From Acidobacteriaceae bacterium (GTDB taxonomy: Bacteria; Acidobacteriota; Terriglobia; Terriglobales; Acidobacteriaceae): a stretch of 43,387 nt of DNA. Under the pieces are notes generated by a model. That model ran no database searches and had not been told where the DNA came from. It was given only the letters and a program-made list of their open reading frames with translations. The position numbers and the translations under genes were made by a program. Of the stretch, positions 9,000-17,554 are shown piece by piece. The DNA lies in contig DAIDLI010000112.1 of NCBI GenBank assembly GCA_027449545.1, forward strand, positions 1-43,387. The letters are read 5' to 3'. Position 1 is the first letter of the stretch. Each line of letters begins with the position of its first letter.

Positions 9000-10358
9000 T
9001 CAGCGCATCTCGACATTGACTTCGCTCCTTTCGAAGGGCTCGGCGGGTTGAGCGGGGATGGCGCGGGACCGTCTCCGGCGGATGGTCTCACAGATGGCAT
9101 AGGCCACCACACCGGTCAACAGCGGCGCGGCGAAGGCGAGGTAGCGGAGCAACTCGCGCATCCAGGCGAGAGGCGCTCCCGCGGCTACGGCGATGACATC
9201 ATCTCCGCCGGCCACGAACAGCACCGACAGAAAAGCCAGGACCGCGCAGCCGAGCGCAGTGTTGAAGGGCTGCTCCCAGGGCATGCGCAGCACGTTGTGG
9301 GCGCGGAAGTCGAGCGAGATCAACTTGTCAATGAAAGGAAACGCGTAGAGGAGGATGAACACCACAGCGGGAAACAGGAAGCCGGGGAAGAAGACCTCGG
9401 GGATGAGCCATTTGCCGAAGTGGGTGTTCACGCTGGGAAATAGGCGCATGGCGCCTTCGATCCATCCCAGGTACCAATCGGGCTGCGCGCCGGGAAGGAT
9501 GGCATCCGCTTTGAAGGGGCCGTAGATCCACACGGGATCGATCTGGACGAAGCTGCCCAGGGCGGCCACGACAGCGAAGACGAAGAGGAACAGGCCGATG
9601 GATTTGAGAGTGTAGGAGGGCCAGAGGCGGGAGCCGACGATGACCCGATCGTTGCGGCCTTTGCCGGGGTAGTTGGTGTGCATTTGACGCCAGATGAGCG
9701 CCAGGTGTGCGCCGATGAGGGTTGCGATCAGCGCGGGGAAGAGGAAGATGTGCATCGCGAACAGGCGGGGGATGGTGGCGGAGACGGGAATGGTGCCGCC
9801 GAAGGCGAGGAAGGTGAGCCAGGGCCCAATGACCGGTACCGAGAGCAGGATGGAGTAGCCGATGCGAAGCCCGGCGCCGGAGAGCAGATCGTCGCAGATG
9901 GAGTATCCCAGGAAGCCGTTGGCGATGGCCAGCAGCAGCAGGGTGAGGCCAATCATCCAGTTGAGCTCGCGAGGCTTGCGGTAGGCGGCGGTGAAATAGA
10001 TGCGGAGCAGGTGAGCGGCGATGGCGCCCAGGAAGATGTCGGCGGCCCAGTGGTGCATCTGCCGGATCACCAGGCCGGCGGGCACATCGAAGCTGAGGTG
10101 CAGCACAGACTGGTATGCGGAGGACATGTGCACTCCGACCAGCGGCGCGTAGGAGCCGTGATAGACCACGTCCGCGGAGCTGCCGTCGAAGAACAGGGCC
10201 ATGAAGGTGCCGGTGATGACGAGGATGACGAATGCGTAGAGGGCGATTTCGCCCAGCATGAAGGACCAGTGGTCAGGGAAGACATGGTTCATGATGCTGC
10301 GGGCGAATTTGGCCGCGCGCGTTCTGGAATCGAGCCAGCGGGCAATGGAAGCAATCAT
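9000..10358 (-). CDS. qcrB: Cytochrome b subunit of a bc-type quinol oxidoreductase (QcrB)
   Basis: A 452-residue integral membrane protein with about eight to nine TM helices, combining the cytochrome b N-terminal (di-heme) and C-terminal domains in one chain. Heme-ligand His residues are visible in MHHWAADIFLGAIAAHLL (helix B) and in AMHIFLFPALIATLIGAHL (helix D). The quinol-oxidation loop is modified: PDWYLGW stands in the usual PEWY position. Its start overlaps the Rieske stop by ATGA, so the order qcrC-qcrA-qcrB is one operon. It is shorter than actinobacterial QcrB, lacking the long C-terminal extension. It oxidises quinol and passes electrons to the Rieske protein and cytochrome c. Confidence 0.9.
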   Translation of the reverse strand: MIASIARWLDSRTRAAKFARSIMNHVFPDHWSFMLGEIALYAFVILVITGTFMALFFDGSSADVVYHGSYAPLVGVHMSSAYQSVLHLSFDVPAGLVIRQMHHWAADIFLGAIAAHLLRIYFTAAYRKPRELNWMIGLTLLLLAIANGFLGYSICDDLLSGAGLRIGYSILLSVPVIGPWLTFLAFGGTIPVSATIPRLFAMHIFLFPALIATLIGAHLALIWRQMHTNYPGKGRNDRVIVGSRLWPSYTLKSIGLFLFVFAVVAALGSFVQIDPVWIYGPFKADAILPGAQPDWYLGWIEGAMRLFPSVNTHFGKWLIPEVFFPGFLFPAVVFILLYAFPFIDKLISLDFRAHNVLRMPWEQPFNTALGCAVLAFLSVLFVAGGDDVIAVAAGAPLAWMRELLRYLAFAAPLLTGVVAYAICETIRRRRSRAIPAQPAEPFERSEVNVEMR

Positions 10359-11470
10359 GACGGCATCCCCCAGAAGCCCGGGCCGGGCGGAGTGCTGAAG
10401 CCGCCGGCGGCGCGCAGATTGCCGTCGCTATCCACGTAGAGCGGGAGCTGCGGCAGCGGCCGCGCGGCGGGGCCGCCCGTGGGCTGGGCCCCGCGCAGCA
10501 CGTCGAAGGTGGACTGGTGGCAGGGGCACATGAGCATGTGGGCGGTGCGCAGATACAAGCCGACGGCGCAGCCGGCATGGGTGCAGACGCGCGAATAGGC
10601 GAGATTGCCCTGCGGCGCCCAGTCATGGCGGCTGTCGGGCAATTGCAGTTGACTCGGATCGACGCGCACGAGCACGGTCTGGGCTTTTTCCGAGCCGAGG
10701 CTCTCTTCAGGAAAGACGATCACCGTGCTGCCCGGCTCGAGGGTGTCGGCTCGGATGGTCTTGCCGTCTTCGGTCATCAGGCGCTGGCCGCGCTTCCACA
10801 CCGTGGTGTAGAGCGCGTTGTTGGGATTGAAGCCGAGAGAACGGAACAGGGAAACGACAGTGAGAGCGACAAAGCCGAGCCCCGTGGCGGTGATGAGCTT
10901 GAGCAATCCTCGGCGCTGCAACTCGCGACTGCCGTCGCAGAAGGCCTGTTCGAACTCCTCCCGATCCCGCGCGGGCGGCTGCATGTCTTCGCGGGGTTCA
11001 ACGGCTTCTTTGTGCGCGGTAAGCAGGTGCGCCCAGAAGATGAATGCGGCCGCCCATCCAGACAGGAAGAGCGCCAGGCCCCCGCCCAGCATCTGGTTGC
11101 TGCCGCCGGTCCAGTAGGCGGTGAAAAAGAGGAGAAACCCGGCGATGGATGCGGCGAACGAGCAGCCAACCAGAAAGGTTCCCCAGCGGCGGCGACGGAG
11201 AAGATGCGTCTCGTGGGCGAGGGTGAGGTTGAGGTCGCTGGCGCGGCTAGAACTGGGCCGGTCGCTGTTGGCGAGCTGAGACGGGTTGGAAGCGGCGACT
11301 TGCTTTTCGGATTGCTGCGCACAAAGGCTGGGGAAGAGCGCAAAGGCCACGCGCTTTCCCAGATTCCAGCTCAGCATGACGCCGGTGGCAAACCATGCAG
11401 TGGTGCGAATTTTTCTCTCGGTAGCCTGATCAAGATCCGGGCGCTCCCGATGAAGCCCGTTCTCGCTCAT
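10355..11470 (-). CDS. qcrA: Rieske iron-sulfur subunit with three N-terminal membrane helices (QcrA)
   Basis: A 371-residue Rieske protein. The [2Fe-2S] motifs are CTHAGC and CPCH: ligands Cys296, His298, Cys315 and His318, with disulfide partners Cys301 and Cys317. Unlike mitochondrial-type Rieske proteins it has hydrophobic segments near residues 97-118 and 127-150 and another before the head domain (LLKLITATGLGFVALTVV), the arrangement known from actinobacterial QcrA. The start is the ATG at 11470, which overlaps the qcrC stop (ATGA); the open frame extends further upstream but only as antisense-like sequence within qcrC. It accepts electrons from quinol at cytochrome b and passes them to the diheme cytochrome c. 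Confidence 0.92.
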   Translation of the reverse strand: MSENGLHRERPDLDQATERKIRTTAWFATGVMLSWNLGKRVAFALFPSLCAQQSEKQVAASNPSQLANSDRPSSSRASDLNLTLAHETHLLRRRRWGTFLVGCSFAASIAGFLLFFTAYWTGGSNQMLGGGLALFLSGWAAAFIFWAHLLTAHKEAVEPREDMQPPARDREEFEQAFCDGSRELQRRGLLKLITATGLGFVALTVVSLFRSLGFNPNNALYTTVWKRGQRLMTEDGKTIRADTLEPGSTVIVFPEESLGSEKAQTVLVRVDPSQLQLPDSRHDWAPQGNLAYSRVCTHAGCAVGLYLRTAHMLMCPCHQSTFDVLRGAQPTGGPAARPLPQLPLYVDSDGNLRAAGGFSTPPGPGFWGMPS

Positions 11471-12177
11471 CCCTTCCCCCCTTTTTCGATCCACATCACG
11501 ATGCCGATCATCAGGAGGACGCCGACCCACGCGACGAATCCCTCGGCGACCGGCCCGTACCAGTTGAGCGCGCTTCCGCCGGGGCTCGCCGGCTGCTGCA
11601 CGTAGCGGATGTAATCCACGATGGATGCGACCTGGTGGTCGCTGAGCACGGAGGGCGGAAACCGTGGCATGGGCCCGGGGCCCCAGCGGATGGCGCCGGC
11701 AATCAGCGCCGCGGACTTGCCGGTCAGCGAAGGCGCATTGGTGCCGACGAAGACCAGTCCGCCGCCGCGCACAGCGGTGCGATGACAGGCGGCGCAATTC
11801 CGTCTGAACAGCTCTCCGCCGCGGCTCAGGTCGCCGCCATTCAGGTGAATTTGCGCGATGGTGTGGGCGACGTAGTCTGAGACGGCGTGCATCTGCGCAA
11901 CCGAGAGGATGTACTCGAACCTCGGCATGTGCGAGGGGCCGACTTCAAGGGCCGTCATCACCCGGCCGGGATCGTCTTCCGCCCACAAGTTGGGGCCGGC
12001 GATAGTGACAGCCGCACTGATGCCTTCACCGGTTGGGCCGTGGCACTTGGCGCATTGCTGCAGGTAAATCTGCATGCCCTCAGGTGCAGAGGACGGAGGT
12101 GCAGCCTGCTGACCCAAGGCAAGCGATCCAGGGCAAAGCGCAAGTAAAAGGCCGAAGACGGTGCGAAGATATCGCAC
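11467..12177 (-). CDS. qcrC: Diheme cytochrome c subunit of the bc complex (QcrC-like)
   Basis: About 236 residues. A signal peptide (RYLRTVFGLLLALCPGSLALG) is followed by two cytochrome c domains with CxxCH motifs CAKCH (residues 42-46) and CAACH (128-132), and a C-terminal TM anchor (WVGVLLMIGIVMWIEKG). Met residues suitable as axial ligands occur in SHMPRFEYIL and GPMPRFPPSV. No ATG gives a sensible signal peptide; the GTG at 12177 does. A longer frame to 12477 has no coding character. It is the first gene of the qcrCAB operon and resembles the actinobacterial membrane-anchored diheme QcrC that hands electrons directly to a terminal oxidase. Confidence 0.85.
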   Translation of the reverse strand: MRYLRTVFGLLLALCPGSLALGQQAAPPSSAPEGMQIYLQQCAKCHGPTGEGISAAVTIAGPNLWAEDDPGRVMTALEVGPSHMPRFEYILSVAQMHAVSDYVAHTIAQIHLNGGDLSRGGELFRRNCAACHRTAVRGGGLVFVGTNAPSLTGKSAALIAGAIRWGPGPMPRFPPSVLSDHQVASIVDYIRYVQQPASPGGSALNWYGPVAEGFVAWVGVLLMIGIVMWIEKGGKG

Positions 12178-12323
12178 GTTGATGCAAGGGACTCCCCTGC
12201 TTTCCACACGTGGTTTAGATGCAGGTCGCCGGTGCAGAGAAATGCACGTTGGTTGCATCGGCAACGCGGATGGGATGCCTGGCAGGAAAGGAACAAGTGG
12301 AGAAGGTTGCATCCAAGGGGGAT

Positions 12324-12722
12324 ATGCGCAGGTCGCGGCAGTGTGTGCGGGGCAGATTGTGGGTCGCGGGTGTGGCGATGGCCGGGCTGCTTTGCGGATG
12401 CAGCGGAGGGAAGGATTTCCGGGGGTACACGGTGCAGGCGGCTGGATCGGCGCAGCGGGGCCGTCTGCTGATCGCAAAATATAAATGCGGTTCCTGCCAC
12501 ATGATTCCCGGCATTCACGGGGCGGATGGGCAGTTCGGACCGCCGCTCCTGTCCATGAGCCGCCGGACGTACATCGCGGGCGAGTTCGAGAACACGCCGC
12601 AGAACCTTGCCCACTGGATCCAGGACCCGCAGGGGATGAAGCCGAAGACCACGATGCCGGAGCTTGGCCTCAATCAGCAGGAAGCAACGGACATCGCGGC
12701 CTATCTGCAAACCCTGCGCTAA
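12324..12722 (+). CDS. Mono-heme cytochrome c lipoprotein
   Basis: A 132-residue secreted protein. The N-terminus (MRRSRQCVRGR) leads into a hydrophobic stretch ending in a lipobox-like LCGC (Cys26), so it is probably lipid-anchored. A single CxxCH heme motif (CGSCH, residues 55-59) is followed by a Met ligand candidate in KTTMPELGL and the terminal helix DIAAYLQTLR, the standard class I cytochrome c plan. The ATG at 12324 is preceded by AAGGGGG; an earlier in-frame ATG at 12219 would add an unlikely 35-residue leader. It is transcribed divergently from qcrCAB and overlaps the convergent SDR gene by 4 bp. It may be an electron carrier for the bc complex or an oxidase. Confidence 0.85.
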   Translation: MRRSRQCVRGRLWVAGVAMAGLLCGCSGGKDFRGYTVQAAGSAQRGRLLIAKYKCGSCHMIPGIHGADGQFGPPLLSMSRRTYIAGEFENTPQNLAHWIQDPQGMKPKTTMPELGLNQQEATDIAAYLQTLR

Positions 12723-13714
12723 CGCATCATCCTGTTGACGGCAAAGCCGGCCAGGCCGGCCAGCACCAGGCCCGCTGCCAGCGCGCCGCGGTGCAGGTCC
12801 GCCCAAAGCTGAATGCTGTGGCCGTGGGCCTTCTCATCGAAGCGTCCGTGCGCGCCGCAATCCTCGCCCGCATCCACGGGAGACCAGAGATTGTTCGGCC
12901 GCGAAGGATCTTCGGGTTCCGGGGTCTGCTGCGATTTGTATCCGGAGCTCGCCAGATAATGATCCAGTAAGCCGGGGGCAATCTTATTGCCGACGATGGC
13001 CGCTACCGTGGAAGTGCCAACGTAGACCTCGCGGCGATTATGATGGGCGGCCCAGTAGACGGCGCGCGCGCCGACCTCCGGCTCAAAGATGGGAGGCACC
13101 GGCTGCGCCTTGTGCTGCAGGCGGCTTTTGACCCAATTGAATTGCGGCGTATTCATGGCCGGCATCTGCACGGTGGTGAGGCGAATGTTGCTCTTGTCGT
13201 GAAGCAGTTCGCAGCGCAGGGAATCGGTAAAGCCATTGATGGCGTGCTTGGCGGCGCAGTAAGCGGACTGGAGCGGGATGCTGCGATAACTGAGCGCCGA
13301 GCCAACCTGCACGATGGTGCCGCGGTCGCGGGGCAGCATGCGCTTGAGCGCGGCCAGCGTGCCGTAGACGGCGCCGAGATAGGTCACCTCGGTAGCGCGC
13401 TTGTATTCTTCGGCCTTCATTTCTTTGACCGGCGAGAAGACAGAAGACATGGCGTTGTTGACCCATGTATCGATGGGCCCGAAATGCTTCTCCACGGCTT
13501 CGGCCGCAGCTTCAACGGCATCGGGGTCGGCAACGTCTGTGGGGACCGCAAACGCTCTGCCGCCTTTTGCCTCGATTTCGGCGACCGCGCCGTCGAGGCC
13601 TTTCTCTCCGCGCGCCAGCAGGGCCACCTGAGCTCCGTGTTTGGCAAACTCGTGGGCGATGGCGCGTCCCAGACCTGCCGATGATCCTGTAACGACAACT
13701 GTTTCCATGGCCAA
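12719..13714 (-). CDS. SDR-family NAD(P)-dependent oxidoreductase with C-terminal membrane helix
   Basis: A 331-residue classical short-chain dehydrogenase. It has the Rossmann glycine motif TGSSAGLG (residues 9-16), the NNAM motif (86-89, in place of NNAG), and the catalytic Ser139, Tyr152 and Lys156 (YCAAK). The last 80 residues are unusual: a Pro/Glu-rich linker and a hydrophobic helix (ALAAGLVLAGLAGFAV), suggesting membrane association. The start is probably TTG at 13714, because AGGAGG lies 7 bases upstream of it but 13 bases before the ATG at 13708. It lies 45 bp downstream of the debranching-type glucosidase on the same strand. The substrate is unknown. Confidence 0.87.
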   Translation of the reverse strand: MAMETVVVTGSSAGLGRAIAHEFAKHGAQVALLARGEKGLDGAVAEIEAKGGRAFAVPTDVADPDAVEAAAEAVEKHFGPIDTWVNNAMSSVFSPVKEMKAEEYKRATEVTYLGAVYGTLAALKRMLPRDRGTIVQVGSALSYRSIPLQSAYCAAKHAINGFTDSLRCELLHDKSNIRLTTVQMPAMNTPQFNWVKSRLQHKAQPVPPIFEPEVGARAVYWAAHHNRREVYVGTSTVAAIVGNKIAPGLLDHYLASSGYKSQQTPEPEDPSRPNNLWSPVDAGEDCGAHGRFDEKAHGHSIQLWADLHRGALAAGLVLAGLAGFAVNRMMR

Positions 13715-13759
13715 GTTGAATCCTCCTGGGGTGATCTTGGTTTGTATTCGCAGCGCGAT

Positions 13760-16075
13760 TCAGCCTGCGCGGCGGTAGGGAATGAGGCTCTCCACGGCAT
13801 CGCGGATGCGCTCGGCCCAGCCGGTGGTCAGCGACCAGGGGCTGGGCTGGCGGATGATGTGCAGTTTGCCCTCCAACTCGCTTACCTCAAAGTTTGTTTC
13901 GCCCTTTTCATTGCGCGTGAACTTGAGCGTGACGACTGCCTTGCCCACATGCAGCCGTTGCACCGTCACGCTGGGAAGCCACTCGGGCAGATGGGGATCG
14001 AGGAAAAGCAGATGCGCCGGGGCGTAGGGATAGATGCCGAGCATCGCCTGCATCACGGTGAAGGGTGCCGACGCCGACCAGGCCTGGGGCCAGTCAGCCT
14101 GCGTGTAAAGGCCAGGGAAGGGAGCATCGGGCGTGCGCTGGTGCCCGCCAAAGACTTCGGGCAGACGGTGATTCTCAAACAGCGAGGCAGTCTCGAAGAA
14201 AGCTTTCGCCAGCCGGTGCATCTCGCCGTGCAGCCCGTAGCGGCTGAAGGCGAGCACGAAGCCCGCGTTGGTGACCGGCCAAACCGTGCCGCGATGATAA
14301 GAGAAAGGATTGAAGGCGGGATGAGCGGAGGAGAGCGTGCGAATGCCCCACCCGGAGAAGAGATCGTCGCGCATCATGCGCTGGGCGATCTGCTTCACAT
14401 GCTTCTCGTCCACAATGCCGGAGAGCAGGCAGTGGCCGGCATCGGAGGCGATGGAGCGGATGATCTTGCCCTTGGCATCGATTCCCATGGCAAGATAGCC
14501 TTCCTTCTCCATCCAGAACTTTTCATTGAAGCGCTTCTTGAGATCTTCGGCCTCGCGGAACAGACGCCGCGCCACGTCCATGCGGCCGAGGTGCCACAGT
14601 ACCTCGGAGAAGTGGAGCTTAGCCACATAGGCGAAGGCCTGCATCTCGGAGGTGCCGAGCGGATCCTGGGCCTGCGAGCCGTCTGCGTAAACAATCGCGT
14701 CGTTGGAATCTTTCCATCCCTGATTCTTAACGCCCTGTTCGGAGCGTGTCTTGTAACGATAGAAGCCGGTGGAGTCGAGGCTGTTCTTGTCCGCCCAATC
14801 CAGCGCTCCTAAGGCGGCGTCGACGTAAGGGCGAATCGAATCCAAGTCGCCGCTCCAGTGCCAGAGCTCAGAGACGGAAACCGGCAGCAGAACGCTCGCG
14901 GTGAACGAGCCATAATAGAGGCTCTTGGGGCGGAAGTTAAGCACCGACAGCGGATCCGTGTGCAATTCGTGAGGAATGCGGCCCGGCTGCGCGTCGCGCC
15001 AATCGTCGGTCTTGGTGGCGGGCAGCTTCTTGAAGACGTTGAGGGCGCCGCGCATGAACTGCGGCGTCAGCATGGCCGCCTGCCAGCCTGCGGCCTGCAT
15101 ATCGCGGCCGAAGACCTCCATGTAAGTGGGTACGCCGGCGGCCTGGGCGACGCCTCCGGGGGAGTCCAGGTCGTACAGACGCAGGGCCTCCATGTCGATG
15201 CGCGATCTCTCAAGCACGCGGTCCACCAAATGCGAAAGATCGTTGGCATGCGGCACGGAGAAGGTGGACGAGGTTGCGAAGAAGCGCTTACGGCGCTGGT
15301 CCCAGTCGCTGCTGGCAACTCGTGAGCACTGCGGCGTCAGGGGCAGTATCCTGCCTTCAACGGAAGCAATCCAACTCAGGCAGGCATGCCACTCCTGGTG
15401 TGGCTTCAGTCGCACATCGAATCGAACGCTCTGCTTGCCGATCTTTGGCTTGGAGCCCGCGTTTTCCACGCGCAGGATCACACCGCGATGCATGTGCGCG
15501 ATGCCGCGGTCGCCCTGGTGGCTGTAGCGGTGCTCCACGCGATAGTCGGCGGAGAGCTGCCATACTCCTTTGGCGGGCCGATCGTTGCGAAGCTCAAGCT
15601 TGCCGCGCTGCTTTCGTCCCTGTTCGGCCTCGGTCTGCGCGGTGAATTCGATCTCAAACTGCAATTCCAGGCGAACCGTCGTCGCGACCTGCGTGTGATT
15701 GGTGAGGCGCACGTCCTCATGCATGCCCTCACCAACGGCGCGCGCGATGCGCAGCTCGATGGTCTCTTCGAGCGGGCTGCATTCCCCGGCGGGCGTGCGC
15801 TTGCAGTTCCTGGGCGTCTGAATGAAATAGCCGATCCAGTTGGATTGCTCCACGTTGGATCCGCAACTGAAGGCCGGCGGCTTTCCGTTCATCAGCCAGC
15901 AGTAGCGCGCCAGCACGCGCGTGTCATAGACGTATAGTCCTTCAATCGGCCGCTCGTGGTGGGCTTCGCCTTCGAGGCCGGTGATGAAGGCGGTGCGGCC
16001 CCGGCTGAGCTGCACGGTGGTTGCGCGCGGACGAAGCCGGATGAGATCGTCCCTACGATCGCTTGTAGATGTCAT
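13760..16075 (-). CDS. Amylo-alpha-1,6-glucosidase / glycogen-debranching-type protein
   Basis: About 771 residues. The N-terminal GDE_N-type beta domain (GRTAFITG ... IEGLYVYDTRVLARYC) is typical of bacterial glycogen debranching proteins. The C-terminal part is an (alpha/alpha)6 barrel of the amylo-alpha-1,6-glucosidase kind (GRDMQAAGWQAAM, FNPFSYHRGTVWPVTNA, PQAWSASAPFTVMQAML). It is expected to act on alpha-glucan side chains or a related oligosaccharide in the cytoplasm. The start at 16075 (MTSTSDRRDD) is preferred to a longer frame to 16336 whose extra residues resemble no known N-terminus. It is divergent from the reductase/ligase pair. Substrate specificity is not established. Confidence 0.87.
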   Translation of the reverse strand: MTSTSDRRDDLIRLRPRATTVQLSRGRTAFITGLEGEAHHERPIEGLYVYDTRVLARYCWLMNGKPPAFSCGSNVEQSNWIGYFIQTPRNCKRTPAGECSPLEETIELRIARAVGEGMHEDVRLTNHTQVATTVRLELQFEIEFTAQTEAEQGRKQRGKLELRNDRPAKGVWQLSADYRVEHRYSHQGDRGIAHMHRGVILRVENAGSKPKIGKQSVRFDVRLKPHQEWHACLSWIASVEGRILPLTPQCSRVASSDWDQRRKRFFATSSTFSVPHANDLSHLVDRVLERSRIDMEALRLYDLDSPGGVAQAAGVPTYMEVFGRDMQAAGWQAAMLTPQFMRGALNVFKKLPATKTDDWRDAQPGRIPHELHTDPLSVLNFRPKSLYYGSFTASVLLPVSVSELWHWSGDLDSIRPYVDAALGALDWADKNSLDSTGFYRYKTRSEQGVKNQGWKDSNDAIVYADGSQAQDPLGTSEMQAFAYVAKLHFSEVLWHLGRMDVARRLFREAEDLKKRFNEKFWMEKEGYLAMGIDAKGKIIRSIASDAGHCLLSGIVDEKHVKQIAQRMMRDDLFSGWGIRTLSSAHPAFNPFSYHRGTVWPVTNAGFVLAFSRYGLHGEMHRLAKAFFETASLFENHRLPEVFGGHQRTPDAPFPGLYTQADWPQAWSASAPFTVMQAMLGIYPYAPAHLLFLDPHLPEWLPSVTVQRLHVGKAVVTLKFTRNEKGETNFEVSELEGKLHIIRQPSPWSLTTGWAERIRDAVESLIPYRRAG

Positions 16076-16447
16076 TGCTGCCCCGCAGATGGTGAGAAGA
16101 GAGAGATATACCCATGGCTTGCCGCCCGGTGCCGCATCGTTCCCAGGGTTGGATGCTCTGTCCACGGGGATGGCCACAGAAAACCCAAGAGCCCGTTGCA
16201 ATGGAGAGGCGTGTTGCAATAGCAACTCCCCGCTAGGGAGAGCAGCCCCGGCAGACGCTGCCATCCCGAACTCACCAGGCAAGGAATTCGAGGACGCCGG
16301 ATGGGGAATGCCGCCGACCAGCCTACAGTAAGCCACCGGCTCAGCGACTATAATTTAAGTAACTTTTCCCGTCGGCCAGGCACCGAACAGGTCGCCATTC
16401 TCCGGCCTTCGAGGCGGTCAAGCAAAGCGATAGAGGCCGGCTGCAGA
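16076..16447. other. Divergent intergenic region between glucosidase and reductase genes
   Basis: A 372-bp stretch between two divergent starts. The only clear signal is an AT-rich patch on the plus strand containing a perfect TATAAT (16349-16354). No gene or RNA element is recognised in the rest. Confidence 0.5.
16349..16354 (+). promoter_or_regulatory. Candidate -10 hexamer for the reductase/ligase operon
   Basis: TATAAT lies 94 bp before the reductase ATG in otherwise GC-rich DNA. No good TTGACA-like -35 is present at 16-18 bp spacing, so an activator or a different sigma factor would be needed. Confidence 0.35.
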
Positions 16448-17554
16448 ATGAACCGAGAAGAACTGATCTTCGTGACCGGCGCGACCGGTTTTCTGGGCGT
16501 GCAACTGGTGCGCGATCTGCTGGAGCGCCGTCCGGATGCGCGCCTTGCGCTGCTGATTCGCAATCGTCCCGGACAGACCGGCGAGCAGCGCGCAGCGGCG
16601 TTTGTCCCCGCGGAAGCGCGCAGCCGGGTGGAGGTGTATTCCGGCGATGTGGCGCAGCCGCGCTGCGGGCTGGATGCTGCCGCCTATGAGCGGCTGAGCG
16701 CCACCGCGACGCGCCTGATTCACTCCGCCGCCACGGTGCGCTTCGACCACACGCTCGAAGAGGCCCGCCGCATCAATGTGGAGGGCACGCGGAACATGCT
16801 GGATCTGGCCGCTGCGATGCGCAACCTGCAGAGTTTTGCCTATGTGGGCACGGCGTACGTGGCGGGAGCTCGCAGCGGGCTGGTGCGCGAAGACGAGCTC
16901 AAGGTAGGCCAGGGCTATCGCAACACCTACGAGCAGACGAAGTCCGAGGCGGAGGCTTTGGTGCGCTCGCGGCTGGGATCGTTGCCAGGCGTGATCCTGC
17001 GGCCCAGCATCATTGTGGGCGACTCCCGCACCGGCGTCACCTCCAGCTTCAAAATGATGTACTGGCCGCTCAAGATCTACGCGCGCCGTTTGTGGCGCAC
17101 GGTTCCCGGATTTCCGGATGCGGTGCTGGACATTGTGCCGGTGGATTACGTGGCCCGCGCGGTACAGCACCTGCTGTTCGACGAGTCGGCTTATGGCAGC
17201 ACGGTGCACCTGTGCGCGGGACCGCAGGGCAGCGCCACCATCGAGCAGATTGCGCGCCGCGCCTCCGAGTACTTCCACGCGCCGACGCCGCGCTATGTCG
17301 ATCCGCAACTTTTCTTCGCCGCGGTGCGCCCGCTGCTGTACATGGTGCTGTGGGGAAAGAAGCGGCGGGTGTTGCGCGACGGGCGCGCCTACCGCGACTA
17401 CTTCACCATGCGCTTGCAGTTCGACACCAGCAACGCAGAGCGGCTGCTGATGCCCGCGGGCATTGCGCCGCCGCCGGTGATGGATTATCTGGATCGTCTT
17501 TTCCATTATTGCGTGGCCAGCGACTGGGGCCGGAAGCCGGTTTCGGTTCCATGA
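16448..17554 (+). CDS. Thioester-reductase-like NAD(P)-binding protein (NAD_binding_4 / extended SDR)
   Basis: A 368-residue Rossmann oxidoreductase. The N-terminus has the nucleotide motif VTGATGFLG (about residues 9-17). The catalytic YxxxK is YEQTK in NTYEQTKSEAEALV, followed by LRPSIIVGDSRTG, which is characteristic of the male-sterility / fatty acyl-CoA reductase / carboxylic-acid-reductase R-domain group. ATG at 16448 is chosen because the residues before it are not conserved in character. Its stop overlaps the next gene's start (ATGA), so reductase and acyl-adenylating ligase are coupled. Likely role: reduction of an activated acyl group to aldehyde or alcohol, or epimerase-like chemistry; substrate unknown. 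Confidence 0.85.
   Translation: MNREELIFVTGATGFLGVQLVRDLLERRPDARLALLIRNRPGQTGEQRAAAFVPAEARSRVEVYSGDVAQPRCGLDAAAYERLSATATRLIHSAATVRFDHTLEEARRINVEGTRNMLDLAAAMRNLQSFAYVGTAYVAGARSGLVREDELKVGQGYRNTYEQTKSEAEALVRSRLGSLPGVILRPSIIVGDSRTGVTSSFKMMYWPLKIYARRLWRTVPGFPDAVLDIVPVDYVARAVQHLLFDESAYGSTVHLCAGPQGSATIEQIARRASEYFHAPTPRYVDPQLFFAAVRPLLYMVLWGKKRRVLRDGRAYRDYFTMRLQFDTSNAERLLMPAGIAPPPVMDYLDRLFHYCVASDWGRKPVSVP

Noticed and set aside
8439-9443. Plus-strand open frame across the MarR and qcrB genes
   Set aside because: It crosses two genes of clear family identity on the other strand and encodes a Gly/Glu/Arg-rich sequence without domains.
11471-11797. Upstream extension of the Rieske gene
   Set aside because: The extra residues are an out-of-frame reading of qcrC; the ATG at 11470 has ATGA coupling and begins a sensible N-terminus.
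12178-12477. Upstream extension of the qcrC frame
   Set aside because: It is Pro/Ser-rich, has no signal peptide and overlaps the divergent cytochrome c gene; GTG at 12177 leads directly into a signal peptide.
16076-16336. N-terminal extension of the debranching-type glucosidase
   Set aside because: The added residues show no similarity to the family's N-terminus; the protein resembles known members from MTSTSD onward.
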